Shown here piece by piece: positions 53,657 to 63,209 of a stretch of DNA of 64,000 bases. The notes beneath the pieces are model-generated. The model worked only from the letters and a program-made list of their open reading frames with translations, did not search any database and was not told where the DNA came from. The position numbers were made by a program, and so were the translations under genes. Every line of letters starts with the position of its first letter. Positions within the stretch are counted from its first letter, which is position 1. This DNA is from Paraktedonobacter carboxidivorans. Lineage in GTDB: Bacteria; Chloroflexota; Ktedonobacteria; Ktedonobacterales; Ktedonobacteraceae. The stretch is taken from positions 62,001 to 126,000 of the forward strand of contig JBEVTI010000009.1 in NCBI GenBank assembly GCA_041156125.1, in the 5' to 3' direction.

Positions 53657-54422
53657 TAAATCCTGGCCCGCCCAGAAACATACCTCCATCTACGTTGACG
53701 CATTGTTCTTCGGCGTAGATAAGTGGGGCTGTGATAGTTTTCGCGGCGGCGCGTGTGAAAGCTGTGATAGGGGTGTGGCCATGAATCAACTGCTGACCAC
53801 CGTAAGTAGTGAGATAGCGGCGAGCGAAATCAGGGCCGCTATGGGTGGTAGCAAAGGCGCCCCGGCGGGCGAAATCCTCGATCAATTCTTCCCAGGCCAG
53901 GTCATCGCTTTTCTGCAAAAGCGTGCCTACGGCATTGTTGACCTCTTCAACCGTGCTGCCATAGCGCAAATAAAAGGGTGCGTCAGCGTGCAAGAGCAGG
54001 CGCTCGGCGACCAGGGCCATCAGGGGAAGCTGCGCGAGCCAGGCGAGGTGCTCTTTAGTAAGTTCAGCCAGATCTTTGCGGTTGCCACCATTCTTTTTCC
54101 AACGGGTAATAAAGCTACTGCTCAGGCCGGTTGAGCGTCTGCCGAAACGGTACGCGGCCAGCAGCATCAATTCATGATTGCCCAGCAGGCAGTGTACCTG
54201 TCCGCCAGCCTGGGCGGCTGTCGCCTGCAAACCCATAACCAGGTCGAGGACCGCGATGCTATCTGGTCCGCGATCGACGAGATCGCCGATAAACCAGAGG
54301 GTTGCATTCCCACCTATCCAGGCCAGCTGCTCATCGACCAGCTGCACATCCTTTAGCAGTCTGGTGAGTTTTTTCAATTGTCCATGGACATCGCCAATGA
54401 CATAGGTTGATGGTGTTTCCAT
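53634..54422 (-). CDS. PPP-type metallophosphatase
   Basis: 262 residues. The metallophosphoesterase motifs are all present: GDVHGQLKKL, GDLVDRGPDS, LLGNHELML, and the two later histidines in TTHSGPDF and IHGHTPITAF. The closest class is bacterial serine/threonine PPP phosphatases and ApaH-like enzymes. With the kinases in this window, a counteracting role is possible but not shown. Last codons form part of a perfect hairpin. Confidence 0.9.
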   Translation of the reverse strand: METPSTYVIGDVHGQLKKLTRLLKDVQLVDEQLAWIGGNATLWFIGDLVDRGPDSIAVLDLVMGLQATAAQAGGQVHCLLGNHELMLLAAYRFGRRSTGLSSSFITRWKKNGGNRKDLAELTKEHLAWLAQLPLMALVAERLLLHADAPFYLRYGSTVEEVNNAVGTLLQKSDDLAWEELIEDFARRGAFATTHSGPDFARRYLTTYGGQQLIHGHTPITAFTRAAAKTITAPLIYAEEQCVNVDGGMFLGGPGFIYQISSL

Positions 54423-54584
54423 CGGTATCTACTTTCCTATTCTGGTTGTGTCAGAGCAGATCGCCATCGAACCTCTGCCAGTCGTCGGCATTTTGAGGGA
54501 TTGTACACGGGAAATCGTCAGAGGTCAAGGGTGTTTTTGTGGTGAATAGTGGGAGTTTCAGGCTGCTGGAGGCTCGCCTTGTGA

Positions 54585-57191
54585 TTAATGATAGGGAGGG
54601 TGAGCCAGCCGTACGACGAGCGCGAGCGCTTGCTCCAGGGTGAGGCTACGCCCTTCGTCGAGGGCAGCCTGCCAGCGCTCTGTGCTAATGCGCGAGCGGA
54701 TACTCTGACGAATCACCTGGATAAAGGGCGTCGTATCGGTCCATGGAGTCAGGCCGATAGTTGCCATCAGGTTCTCGGCGGCTCCCTGCACGCGGGCCGA
54801 GTTAAGGCTGGCAGTTTCCGCATCTGGTAGTTCGCGCAGTCCAAAAGCAAAGGTCAACGAGCCCAGAGCTGTAGCGATATATTGTTTGTGGTCCAGTTCG
54901 CGGCAGATCTGAATGCTGGTCAACAGGCAGGAGATAGCCTCTGCGAGATCGCCAGCGATGATCAGGATGCCGCCCTGATCTTTCCAGGAGTCAGCAATGG
55001 CGGCTTTGTCGCCAACCTGCTCGAAGAGTTGACGGCAGTAGGTATAGCAGCGGCGCGCTTGCTTGAAATCAGAGGTAAAGCCAAAGGTTCCGGCCTGACA
55101 GAGGAGAATCTCGGCATACAGCCAGGTGTCTGAGAAGGGGGAAAGCAGACTCAGGGCTTCCTGATAGACCAGGTTTGCTGCGCTATATTCACCGCTGCCG
55201 TGCAAAGCCCAGGCGCGGTGGAAAAGCGCGCTGGCCAGGCCGGGCGGATCGTCTAGCTGGCGCCAGAGCGTGATACTCTGGTCGGCCAGGGCCAGGGCCA
55301 GGCGCTGGTCGTTTTGCAGCACCAGCAGACGGGCTGCCTCGCTCAGTGCCCTGGCACGCGCAGCCAGCAGCCTGGGACTGGCTCCTTGCGCGGCGAGCAG
55401 ATCCAGCGCGGCATTTAGCCCGTAGCGAGCCTCTGTTAGCGCTCCCTGCCATTCCCAGAAGGCGCGCATAGCTGTTGCCAGGCGCAGGCTAACCTCGTAA
55501 GCGGTTACTCTCTCGTCTGGAAAATACTGGAGCGAGAGCGTGCGACAACTGGCTACTTCCTGGGGCCGGGCGGGCAGAGGCATAAAAGCCTGGATATATT
55601 TGTGCTCCTGAGCTTTGGAGAGTGCCCATTCCATAGCCGCGCGCATATTGGCCCGAGCGTCGTTAAAGCGCATTACACTTCTGAACTGTTTAGGCCCACG
55701 CAAGCGGATTTCTCCCCCTTCCGCTTTTCTTAGAAAATAACACAGATGCCAGTCGCGCATTTTTTCAGCTTCGCCAGCATCTTGCAGGCGTTCCAGAGCG
55801 TATTCGCGTAGCGTACTTAACATCGTAAAGCGCGCGTATCCCTGCCTGTCAGGCAGACGTGTGAGCAGGCTATGATTCGCCAATTGTGTGATCAGATCGA
55901 GAGGAGAGACTGAGGGAGTCGTATTATGCTCAGTGGCGGCAATTTCATACATCAGCGCTTCCGCGCTTTCCAGCGTCCAGCCTTCAGCAAATACTCCCAG
56001 ACGCCGAAACCACATCTGTTCCTCTGGGCTGAGAAGATCGTAGCTCCACTTGATGGTATCTCTCAGGGCTTGATGCCGGCTAGAAATCTGTCTGTTAGAA
56101 ACCCTACCAACACGCGTCAGTAGCGAGAGACGTGCTTGGGAGAGTCGCTCCAGGAGAAGCGTGGGCGAAAGCATCTTGATGCGCGCGGCAGCCAGTTCCA
56201 GAGCCAGAGGCAGACCGTCAACGCAGGCGCAGATCTGCGCGATCAAGACAGCATTCTCGTCATTCAGAGTAAATTCAGGGAGTACAGCCTGGGCGCGCGC
56301 GACAAAGAGTTGCAGCGCGCCATAGTTTGCGAGAATTTTTGCGTCTATATGTGTGATCAAGTTGGGATCTGGCAGATCCAGAGGGGGAACGCTAAACTCG
56401 TGCTCGCCAGGCAAATGCAGCACAATACGGCTGGTAATCAGCACTTTGAGGTAGGGCGCGGCAGCCAGCAGTTCTTCAACAATACTGTTAGCCTCTCCAA
56501 TATGCTCGAAGTTGTCCAGTACAAGGAGTGCTTGCCTGTGGTTAAGATACGAGATAATGCCCGGCAGTGGCGGCTGGCCCGGCGCGAACTTAATGTTCAG
56601 AACCTGGGCAATCGCTAGCGGCAGCATCTCAGGATCGTTTATGCCGACCAATGAGACAAACCAGACTCTGCTTGCGAAGATACCCAGCAATTCCAGGGCA
56701 ACTTGCTGCGCGAGGCGAGTTTTGCCGCTGCCACCTGGACCAATCAGCGTCACCAGGCGCGTCTCCTCGCGTCCCAGCAATTGTAGGAGACGCGAAACCG
56801 CCCAGGAGCGCCCGATCAACGGTCCTGTAGGAGCCGGGAGATTATGCTGCGGAGTCGGATGATTTACGAATAGCGTGGGTAATTCCCGCCGGGTCAGGGT
56901 GTTCAGGGGCGACTCACTCCACTCGCCAGCCCGAAAAATTGTAGAAGGATCTATCTCGGCCTCGGCAAAGAGGTCGAGCAAATCCTCGCGTTTAGTCAAC
57001 GCCCGCCACTCAATCATTTTTAAGATCATATCGTGGATCTCGCGTGGACTAAAATAAGAGTGTTCGCTGCCGTGCAGCTTGCGGCTCAGCACCTTATGAT
57101 GTATGCTTATCGCCGCTGCCAGTTCTTTCTGGTGATAGCCGCTGGCGCGTAAATATGTCTGTATCCTCTTCCCAAAAACCTCGACAATCAT
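54585..57191 (-). CDS. HTH-NB-ARC-TPR transcriptional regulator (STAND)
   Basis: About 868 residues from ATG 57191 (AAGGGA seven bases upstream; a TTG one codon earlier is disfavoured). The N-terminus (FGKRIQTYLRASGYHQKELAAAISIHHKVLSRKLHG) is a helix-turn-helix. The ATPase has Walker A LIGPGGSGKTRLAQQ, Walker B-like QALLVLDNFEH, the sensor LITSR and the DGLPLALELAAARI motif. A winged-helix and TPR-rich C-terminal half follow. Such proteins bind ATP, assemble and switch genes on after ligand binding. Unlike the decayed relative near 14 kb this one is intact. Tandem 11-bp repeats lie just upstream. Confidence 0.92.
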   Translation of the reverse strand: MIVEVFGKRIQTYLRASGYHQKELAAAISIHHKVLSRKLHGSEHSYFSPREIHDMILKMIEWRALTKREDLLDLFAEAEIDPSTIFRAGEWSESPLNTLTRRELPTLFVNHPTPQHNLPAPTGPLIGRSWAVSRLLQLLGREETRLVTLIGPGGSGKTRLAQQVALELLGIFASRVWFVSLVGINDPEMLPLAIAQVLNIKFAPGQPPLPGIISYLNHRQALLVLDNFEHIGEANSIVEELLAAAPYLKVLITSRIVLHLPGEHEFSVPPLDLPDPNLITHIDAKILANYGALQLFVARAQAVLPEFTLNDENAVLIAQICACVDGLPLALELAAARIKMLSPTLLLERLSQARLSLLTRVGRVSNRQISSRHQALRDTIKWSYDLLSPEEQMWFRRLGVFAEGWTLESAEALMYEIAATEHNTTPSVSPLDLITQLANHSLLTRLPDRQGYARFTMLSTLREYALERLQDAGEAEKMRDWHLCYFLRKAEGGEIRLRGPKQFRSVMRFNDARANMRAAMEWALSKAQEHKYIQAFMPLPARPQEVASCRTLSLQYFPDERVTAYEVSLRLATAMRAFWEWQGALTEARYGLNAALDLLAAQGASPRLLAARARALSEAARLLVLQNDQRLALALADQSITLWRQLDDPPGLASALFHRAWALHGSGEYSAANLVYQEALSLLSPFSDTWLYAEILLCQAGTFGFTSDFKQARRCYTYCRQLFEQVGDKAAIADSWKDQGGILIIAGDLAEAISCLLTSIQICRELDHKQYIATALGSLTFAFGLRELPDAETASLNSARVQGAAENLMATIGLTPWTDTTPFIQVIRQSIRSRISTERWQAALDEGRSLTLEQALALVVRLAHPPYH

Positions 57192-57241
57192 CAAACAATC
57201 CCTTCAACAGTATCAGATTATTTCCCCGCTAGTGCAGTATT

Positions 57242-57269
57242 TTTGCGTAGACTTTGCGTAGACTTTGCA
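57242..57269. repeat. Tandem 11-bp direct repeats upstream of the STAND regulator
   Basis: TTTGCGTAGAC occurs twice head to tail (57242-57252 and 57253-57263) and a partial third (TTTGCA) follows, between divergent genes. A DNA-binding operator for the regulator at 54585-57191 is one reading. Confidence 0.5.
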
Positions 57270-57479
57270 TTCCCCGGAACTAGAGACAGCGCCACTATCC
57301 TTGATTATAATCAATCATATCGATATTCTCAAGCCACAATGGTAATTTGTCAGGGTACACGAAAAAGTTTTCAGAAGCGGGATCGCTGGGGAATTGGTCC
57401 GCGTTCTTCTGACGCGGGCTCCGCTCGCCGCGAAAGATCTTTGTGGCCCTGGCCATTTCTAATAAGAGAAAGAGGCGCT

Positions 57480-57860
57480 ATGTGTATTTATGACATACGG
57501 GTCCGGTGTGAGAGCGGTTTCGCAGAAGTTGTGCCTGATGAACCTGAGAAGACCGAATTAACTATTGAGGATGTTATGTGCCATGTCTTATTAAAATTAT
57601 TTGACGGAGGGATGGTAGAGGAGGTCAAGTTGCGTTTGTTAAGCGGTGCTTTAGTCAAGCAACGCGGGTATTCCATCCAGATTCGTGTTCTCTGCCCCTG
57701 CCAGCATTTTTCTCTTTCACCACGGACTGAGAAGAATATGAGTGGAGAGATGCAGAAAAACACGTATGGTGTCTTGAAAGAACTGTTTACTTCAGTTGTA
57801 ATAGCCAGTGTCACCAGAGTAGCCGCGCCCTGGCAGACTGATGAATGTTATGTATATTGA
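57480..57860 (+). CDS. Hypothetical protein, 126 residues
   Basis: From ATG 57480 with AGAGG five bases upstream; longer frame-open starts run through promoter-like sequence. It reads as a soluble alpha/beta domain (VMCHVLLKLFDGGMVEEVKL; LVKQRGYSIQIRVLCPCQHF) without membrane helices. It overlaps or nearly touches the next frame, so the two are probably coupled. No family recognised. Confidence 0.6.
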   Translation: MCIYDIRVRCESGFAEVVPDEPEKTELTIEDVMCHVLLKLFDGGMVEEVKLRLLSGALVKQRGYSIQIRVLCPCQHFSLSPRTEKNMSGEMQKNTYGVLKELFTSVVIASVTRVAAPWQTDECYVY

Positions 57861-57880
57861 GCGCGGAGAGAGAGGTCTGC

Positions 57881-58336
57881 TTGGTTGACGTAAAGGTGCA
57901 TAAAAGCGTTTTTATCGACCTGCCTGTGGAGGAGGTCTTTGCATATATTTGTAATGTGGAAAATATGCTTGACTGGTCTAGTGCGACCATCTCTATCAGG
58001 AAAATCTCGTCCGGGGCAATCAGCGCGGGCGCCACAATGCGTACGACCTTTCGTTTTTTAGGTCGATGGATCAATGTCGTCTTTGAGGTCGTAGAATTTC
58101 GCCCGGGCCACTGCCTGACGTTTAAAAGTATCTCGGGCAGCCCACCAAGTCTTTTTCGTTACATGCTTGAGCCGGTGGATGGTGGAACCAGGGCTTCGCA
58201 CGAGGCCCTGGTGCAGCTTTCTGGCGCGGGTACTGAGCAGGCCAATCCAGTTATAGCCAGCGCGGTAGCTCGCCAGATAGAATACGATCTGCAGACGCTC
58301 AAAGAAATTCTAGAGGCAGGTCTGGCATATTCCTGA
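57881..58336 (+). CDS. SRPBCC (polyketide cyclase/dehydrase-like) family protein
   Basis: About 151 residues from TTG 57881, with AGAGAGG five bases upstream; an ATG at 57845 overlapping the previous gene is the alternative. VKVHKSVFIDLPVEEVFAYICNVENMLDW is the usual first strand and helix of the fold, continuing to a C-terminal helix (QIEYDLQTLKEILE). These proteins bind hydrophobic ligands. Partner of the hypothetical gene upstream. Confidence 0.8.
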   Translation: MVDVKVHKSVFIDLPVEEVFAYICNVENMLDWSSATISIRKISSGAISAGATMRTTFRFLGRWINVVFEVVEFRPGHCLTFKSISGSPPSLFRYMLEPVDGGTRASHEALVQLSGAGTEQANPVIASAVARQIEYDLQTLKEILEAGLAYS

Positions 58337-58372
58337 GCGCAAGGGCGCAATTCGCAAAAAGATCAAGCTTAC

Positions 58373-58424
58373 AAAAGTGGACACTCTCAACGTTGTAAAT
58401 TACAAGAGAGGCGTCTACTTTGTT
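58373..58424 (+). terminator. Imperfect hairpin terminator after the SRPBCC gene
   Basis: AAAGTGGACACTCTC pairs imperfectly with GAGAGGCGTCTACTTT, followed by a short T-rich tail. Ordinary length; contrasts with the perfect long stems. Confidence 0.5.
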
Positions 58425-58441
58425 TCTAACTCATTTTTTAT

Positions 58442-58469
58442 TTGACAAGGCTTAAAAACTCTTTATACT
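58442..58469 (+). promoter_or_regulatory. Sigma-70-type promoter of the FHA-ABC gene
   Basis: TTGACA, 16 bases, TATACT, about 117 bases before the ATG. Pattern match only. Confidence 0.5.
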
Positions 58470-58586
58470 AGAGCCTACGCTGATGGGGTTGGAAAACTTG
58501 CTATAGTGCGTCCCCTCTTCTGAGGATGTACCTTCGGTTGCTTGTTTAACAGGTAAGCATATTTTACATGTAAAAAGGATAGGGAC

Positions 58587-61500
58587 ATGGACGTAGCACA
58601 GCAGGGAGCTGGCGAGACTGTTATCAAATTTGCCAATGGCCCTCTGGCAGGCCAGAGGCTTCCGCTCAGACCTCCCGTCATTACTATTGGCCGCGACCCG
58701 CAAAACGATATAGTTGTGTCAGATCCGAGAATTTCGCGCAAACATGCCTGTATTCGCTGGCAACATGGCCTGTGGCAGGTTGAGAATCTTTCGCAAACAA
58801 GCTATGTTGCGGTTGATCAGCAGCGTGTAGCGCGGAGTATGCTCCAGAATAACAGCGTGGTTCACCTGGGAAGCGAGATTAATTTTGTTATTATGTTGCC
58901 TCAGCCAGTGGCGGGCGGCATGTATGCCTCCCGTCTACCAGGGCAGGCTGCTATAACACCCATGTTGCCTGGAGTCGATCTGCTGGCTCAAATGCCTAGA
59001 ATTGGCATTGGGGCCGATACCTCACCTACTGGCACTGTGCTCGCACCTATCCTGAAGAATCAGCCCACGCTGACTGTGAGCACCAATATCCATAGCGAGA
59101 CCCGGACGCATGTGCTGGATAAGCAAGTCATAAATATCGGGCGCGATCCTCAGAACGATCTTGTGATCGAAGAACCAACGATTTCTGCCTGGCACGCTCA
59201 GATTATACGCGATGGCGAAAATCTGGTTATTGTGCATCCCAGCCCGCGAGCCCGCAATGGACAGACGCTGAACGGTCTATGGTACCAGGGCCAACGTGTG
59301 CGCGGGGACCAGACGTTTCGCAAGCCTCTGTTCAATGGGGACACGTTTCGCGTGGGCGATGAGCACGGCACGCTGATTTCGCTGGCCTATGCCGATGGTT
59401 CCGGCTTGTCTGTGGAGACCATGGTGCCCGCGTTGCCGCCGATTCCTCTGACTGGTGGTCAATTGACCATTGGGCGGGCACCTGGGAATACAGTCGTTTT
59501 GAGGCATCCCCAGGTTTCCGCGCGCCACGCGGTCCTGGAGAAGGTCGAGAGCGGCTATCGCATTGTTGATGCCAATAGCACTAACCACGTTTTTGTCAAC
59601 GGTAAACAGTCTAGCTCGCAGCAATTGCGAACCGGCGATGAAATTCGCATCGGTCCTTACCGCCTCACCTACAGCGGCACCGAACTCAAACAGTTTGACG
59701 AAAGTAGCAATATTCGTATCGACGCGCTCGGTTTAAAGAAGAGTGGCACTAATAACGTAATTCTGCTCAATGATATCTCCATTGCTATTCCCCCGCGTAA
59801 GTTTGTGGCCCTGGTCGGTGGTTCGGGCGCGGGCAAATCCACTTTAATGGACGCGCTAAATGGTTTGCGACCAGCGCAAGAAGGCTCAGTGCTCTATAAC
59901 GGCGAGGATTATTACCGCAACCTGGCAGCTTTCAATACCCAGCTTGGCTATGTGCCACAGGACGATATTGTCCACCGTGATCTGACTGTCGAGCACGCGC
60001 TTTACTACGCCGCCCGCTTGCGCTTGCCCGGCGATTTCACACGCGAGCAGATTCAATGGCGCATTGATGAGGTGCTGGAGGACGTGGAGATGACCGAACG
60101 GCGGGGCCTGCTGGTCAGCAAGCTCTCTGGCGGTCAGCGTAAACGCGTCTCGATTGCGCTTGAACTCCTGGCAAATCCCAGCATTTTCTTTCTCGATGAA
60201 CCGACCTCGGGCTTGGACCCTGGTCTGGACCGCAAGATGATGACCCTTTTGCGCCACCTGGCCGATAAGGGGCATACAATTGTCCTGGTGACGCATGCCA
60301 CCAATAATATCAACTCTTGCGACTACGTCTGTTTTCTGGCGCAAAACGGACGCCTCGCCTTTTTTGGTCCGCCGAATATCGCGAAAACCTACTTTGAGAA
60401 GACCGATTTCGCCGAAATTTACAGTTCGCTAGAGCCAAGTAAAGAGCATCCGCAGATCCCGGCTGAGGCCGAGGCTCGCTTCCGCGCTTCGCAGGAGTAT
60501 CAGCAGTACGTCGCTATGCCTCTGCGCGAGGGACAGATGCAGCAGGCCCGCCGGCAGTCCAATGGAACTGCTCAGGTGTCAGTAGAGCAAAATCGCAAGA
60601 CGCTCAGGCGCGGGCGTGGCTGGTCGCAGTTTTTTCTGCTGGCGCAGCGCTATATAGAGTTGCTGAAAAACGATGTTGGCAACCTGATGATTTTGATCTT
60701 GCAAGCGCCGCTGATCGCCCTTGTGCTCGTGCTACTGGTGCGCTCTGAGATTGGTGTGAATATCTTTAATCCTGAGCATCTGACCCAGTGTCGCACACAA
60801 CTGGTGATTAGCGCGAGCCTATCCCTGACCCTGCCTGAGGCTCAGCAGGGCCAGAAAGTAACCGATTGCCAGAACGCGCTCAATTTTCTCCAGAGCACCC
60901 CGGAAGGTCAGAGCTATGTCGCCAGCCAGCATGGAGAGGAGCAGGCGCTGCAGAATTTCCTGGTGCCCGGCCAGGATTCAAACGCGCAGACGCTGCTGTT
61001 TGTGATGGCCTTTGCCACCGTCCTCTTTGGCTGTATTAACGGCTCGCGCGAAATTGTCAAAGAGGCGGCTATCTATCGGCGCGAACGCGCGGTGAATCTC
61101 GGTATTCTGCCCTATATGTTCTCCAAAATTGTCGTGCTGGGTCTCTTCTGTCTCTTGCAGAGTCTGGTACTGGTGGTGATAGTGGAAATAGCTGAACCTC
61201 TCAAGCAAGGGATTATGCTCCCGCCTTTTCTGGAAGTGTATATCACCCTTTGCTTAAGCTCGCTCACCGGTCTGATGATTGGTCTGGTTATTTCATCGAT
61301 TGCCAGCAGCAATGATCGCGCCATCAGCCTTGTACCGATTGTCTTGATCCCTCAGGTCATCTTTTCCGGGACACTCATTCCGCTTTCGCACCCTTACATT
61401 CAAATCTTCGCTTTTCTCTTTCCAACGCGCTGGGCCATGGCGGCTCTGGGCAGTTCGATTGGTCTACACAGTAGCACATTGAACAAAGACTCGGTCTTTA

Positions 61501-61658
61501 ACGATGATCCAGCCTATCACGGAACCTTGTATTCCACGTTTAGCCCCAGTGACGCGGCGCATCGTCTCGTGCTATGCTGGTTCGCTTTAATCCTGTTGGC
61601 CCTGGCGCTTATGACCGCGGTCGGGATTTTCTTGAAGCGCAAAGATATCAGGAGTTAG
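58587..61658 (+). CDS. ABC transporter with three FHA domains (ABCG-like half transporter)
   Basis: 1023 residues. Three FHA domains in series: VITIGRDPQNDIVVSDPRIS, VINIGRDPQNDLVIEEPTIS and LTIGRAPGNTVVLRHPQVS, each with the G-R and S-x-x-H phosphopeptide site (third: SARHA). Next an ATPase domain (GGSGAGKSTLMDALNG; LSGGQRKRVSIALELL; FFLDEPTSGLDP) and an ABC-2 membrane part of about six helices, the order of ABCG transporters. FHA domains read phospho-Thr, so transport may be gated by the local Ser/Thr kinases; this is inference. AAAAAGGATAG precedes the ATG. A perfect hairpin lies just after. Confidence 0.94.
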   Translation: MDVAQQGAGETVIKFANGPLAGQRLPLRPPVITIGRDPQNDIVVSDPRISRKHACIRWQHGLWQVENLSQTSYVAVDQQRVARSMLQNNSVVHLGSEINFVIMLPQPVAGGMYASRLPGQAAITPMLPGVDLLAQMPRIGIGADTSPTGTVLAPILKNQPTLTVSTNIHSETRTHVLDKQVINIGRDPQNDLVIEEPTISAWHAQIIRDGENLVIVHPSPRARNGQTLNGLWYQGQRVRGDQTFRKPLFNGDTFRVGDEHGTLISLAYADGSGLSVETMVPALPPIPLTGGQLTIGRAPGNTVVLRHPQVSARHAVLEKVESGYRIVDANSTNHVFVNGKQSSSQQLRTGDEIRIGPYRLTYSGTELKQFDESSNIRIDALGLKKSGTNNVILLNDISIAIPPRKFVALVGGSGAGKSTLMDALNGLRPAQEGSVLYNGEDYYRNLAAFNTQLGYVPQDDIVHRDLTVEHALYYAARLRLPGDFTREQIQWRIDEVLEDVEMTERRGLLVSKLSGGQRKRVSIALELLANPSIFFLDEPTSGLDPGLDRKMMTLLRHLADKGHTIVLVTHATNNINSCDYVCFLAQNGRLAFFGPPNIAKTYFEKTDFAEIYSSLEPSKEHPQIPAEAEARFRASQEYQQYVAMPLREGQMQQARRQSNGTAQVSVEQNRKTLRRGRGWSQFFLLAQRYIELLKNDVGNLMILILQAPLIALVLVLLVRSEIGVNIFNPEHLTQCRTQLVISASLSLTLPEAQQGQKVTDCQNALNFLQSTPEGQSYVASQHGEEQALQNFLVPGQDSNAQTLLFVMAFATVLFGCINGSREIVKEAAIYRRERAVNLGILPYMFSKIVVLGLFCLLQSLVLVVIVEIAEPLKQGIMLPPFLEVYITLCLSSLTGLMIGLVISSIASSNDRAISLVPIVLIPQVIFSGTLIPLSHPYIQIFAFLFPTRWAMAALGSSIGLHSSTLNKDSVFNDDPAYHGTLYSTFSPSDAAHRLVLCWFALILLALALMTAVGIFLKRKDIRS

Positions 61659-61669
61659 TCTAACCTATA

Positions 61670-61724
61670 AAAAGCAAGAGAGCCTGCCAGCGGTGCAATG
61701 CCAATGGCAGGCTCTCTTGCTTTT
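61670..61724. terminator. Perfect 20-bp-arm hairpin
   Basis: AAAAGCAAGAGAGCCTGCCA (61670-61689) with exact complement at 61705-61724, 15-base loop, and a short T-run at the right end of the stem (TTTT). It starts 11 bases after the transporter stop. Plausible intrinsic terminator with a long stem. Confidence 0.8.
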
Positions 61725-61998
61725 CCCATCATTTTGGGCCTGACGGGTGATATAATTGACAATAAGCTGCTCGGTTTGTTAGTATTATTATTGACTTTTA
61801 CCTTATCCTACAAAAGCAAGGGCTGTTCTTAGGATACGGTTGTAGTGCCAACTGTATTATTTCTGCTTCAGGACATAGCTAACCTTTTGAGCGCTCAACT
61901 AATCCTTTTAGCTTCATTGTAGAAGCGCTTTACACTATCTTTTCGGTACAACGATTGTCATAGTGAGCACGCGCCACGCGAGAAGAAGGAGAATAGTC
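61725..61998. other. AT-rich intergenic region
   Basis: No gene. TTGACA at about 61756 lacks a good -10 at 17 bases; a later TTGACTTTT is similar. The promoter for the membrane protein gene is probably here but cannot be fixed. Confidence 0.35.
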
Positions 61999-63081
61999 AT
62001 GCATATGGGAACATCAAATTCGACCAATCACGGACAGCCTGTGAGCGCCAGTGGCGAGGCCATCTGGCTGAACCAGAGCGCCGGTGTGAAGGGCAGCTTG
62101 CTGGAGTGGTGGTATCGGCTGGCAGCGCCGCAGGAACCAGAGCATTCTACGTCGTACGATCGAGAGCGGGTCCGTGCTGGACGCCTATCCAGTATTATTT
62201 TGTTACTCATGTTCTGTTTTGGTTTGACGCTTTTGCCAACCGCTTTGAATAGCATGAGCGTGAATCATCTCTTTCTAATTATTTTGCTCGTGGCAATGAC
62301 CATTAATTTAAGCGCTTTTGTGCTTAACCGCCAGGGCCTGGTTATGCTAGTGGGGATCTTTATGGTGATCACCGTCGAAATCTCGTTTATAACGATTACG
62401 CTCACCTCGCCCCTGGGTCTGACTACGCGTTCATTAACCACCTTCGAATTAATTATTCTGACGGAGTTGATGGCCGTTTCCCTTTTGCCGCCCAAAAGCG
62501 TATTTCTGTTGATGCTGTGTAATAACGCCTTTACCTGGGCTGCGATCACCTTTATGCATCACACCCCCGACCTGATTTTGAGTCCGCTCAGCGCTTACTA
62601 TAGCGTGTTGGCAAGCCCCCTGATTTTGCAAATTATCGTCGCGATCGTGACTTATCTCTGGGTGCAGGGAGCCAGGCAGGCAATTGCGCGCGCGGAGCAG
62701 GTCGCGGAGTTGGAGCACGCGATCGCCGAGCGAGACCGCGAGGTAGCAGAGCAGAAGGTGCAGTTGGAGCAGGGCATTCAGCAGATTCTGCAGACCCAGA
62801 TTCAAGCGGCCAACGGGAATTTTGAGGTGCGCGCCCCTCTCGCGCGCGACAATGTGCTCTGGCAGGTTGCTCGTAACCTCAACAACCTGCTTTCCCGTTT
62901 GCAGCGTGCCTCGCAGGCTGAGAACGAATTGCAGCGCGTTGACATGGAGGTCAGACGCCTGGTGGAAGCGGTGCGCAATGCCAGGACCTGGCATCGCCCT
63001 GTACAGGCTGCTAGAAGTGGCACCGCGCTTGATCCGTTGGTACAGGAGCTCAACGGCAATGCCATCAGCCAGCAGCCCTGA
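61999..63081 (+). CDS. Membrane protein with cytoplasmic coiled coil (HAMP-like signal relay)
   Basis: About 360 residues from ATG 61999 (GAAGGAG upstream; a GTG 12 codons earlier is an alternative). Six hydrophobic segments (about 60-220), then a long Glu/Gln/Arg-rich coiled coil (about 235-290, ARAEQVAELEHAIAERDREV) and a short helical domain with HAMP-like rhythm (IQAANGNFEVRAPLARDNVL WQVARNLNNLLSRLQ). No kinase or cyclase domain follows, so it may pass a signal to a partner. The ABC transporter upstream is separated by a terminator-like hairpin. Confidence 0.75.
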   Translation: MHMGTSNSTNHGQPVSASGEAIWLNQSAGVKGSLLEWWYRLAAPQEPEHSTSYDRERVRAGRLSSIILLLMFCFGLTLLPTALNSMSVNHLFLIILLVAMTINLSAFVLNRQGLVMLVGIFMVITVEISFITITLTSPLGLTTRSLTTFELIILTELMAVSLLPPKSVFLLMLCNNAFTWAAITFMHHTPDLILSPLSAYYSVLASPLILQIIVAIVTYLWVQGARQAIARAEQVAELEHAIAERDREVAEQKVQLEQGIQQILQTQIQAANGNFEVRAPLARDNVLWQVARNLNNLLSRLQRASQAENELQRVDMEVRRLVEAVRNARTWHRPVQAARSGTALDPLVQELNGNAISQQP

Positions 63082-63209
63082 GCCAGACTTGCCAGAAAGG
63101 GAGAGAAGGGATAGACTGAGGGATATTGAGGTGCCAGGGAGATCGACCCGACCGATCCGCCTGTTGAAAAATAGCAGCGCCTTTTTACCCATGCAATGAG
63201 GTTTACCGC

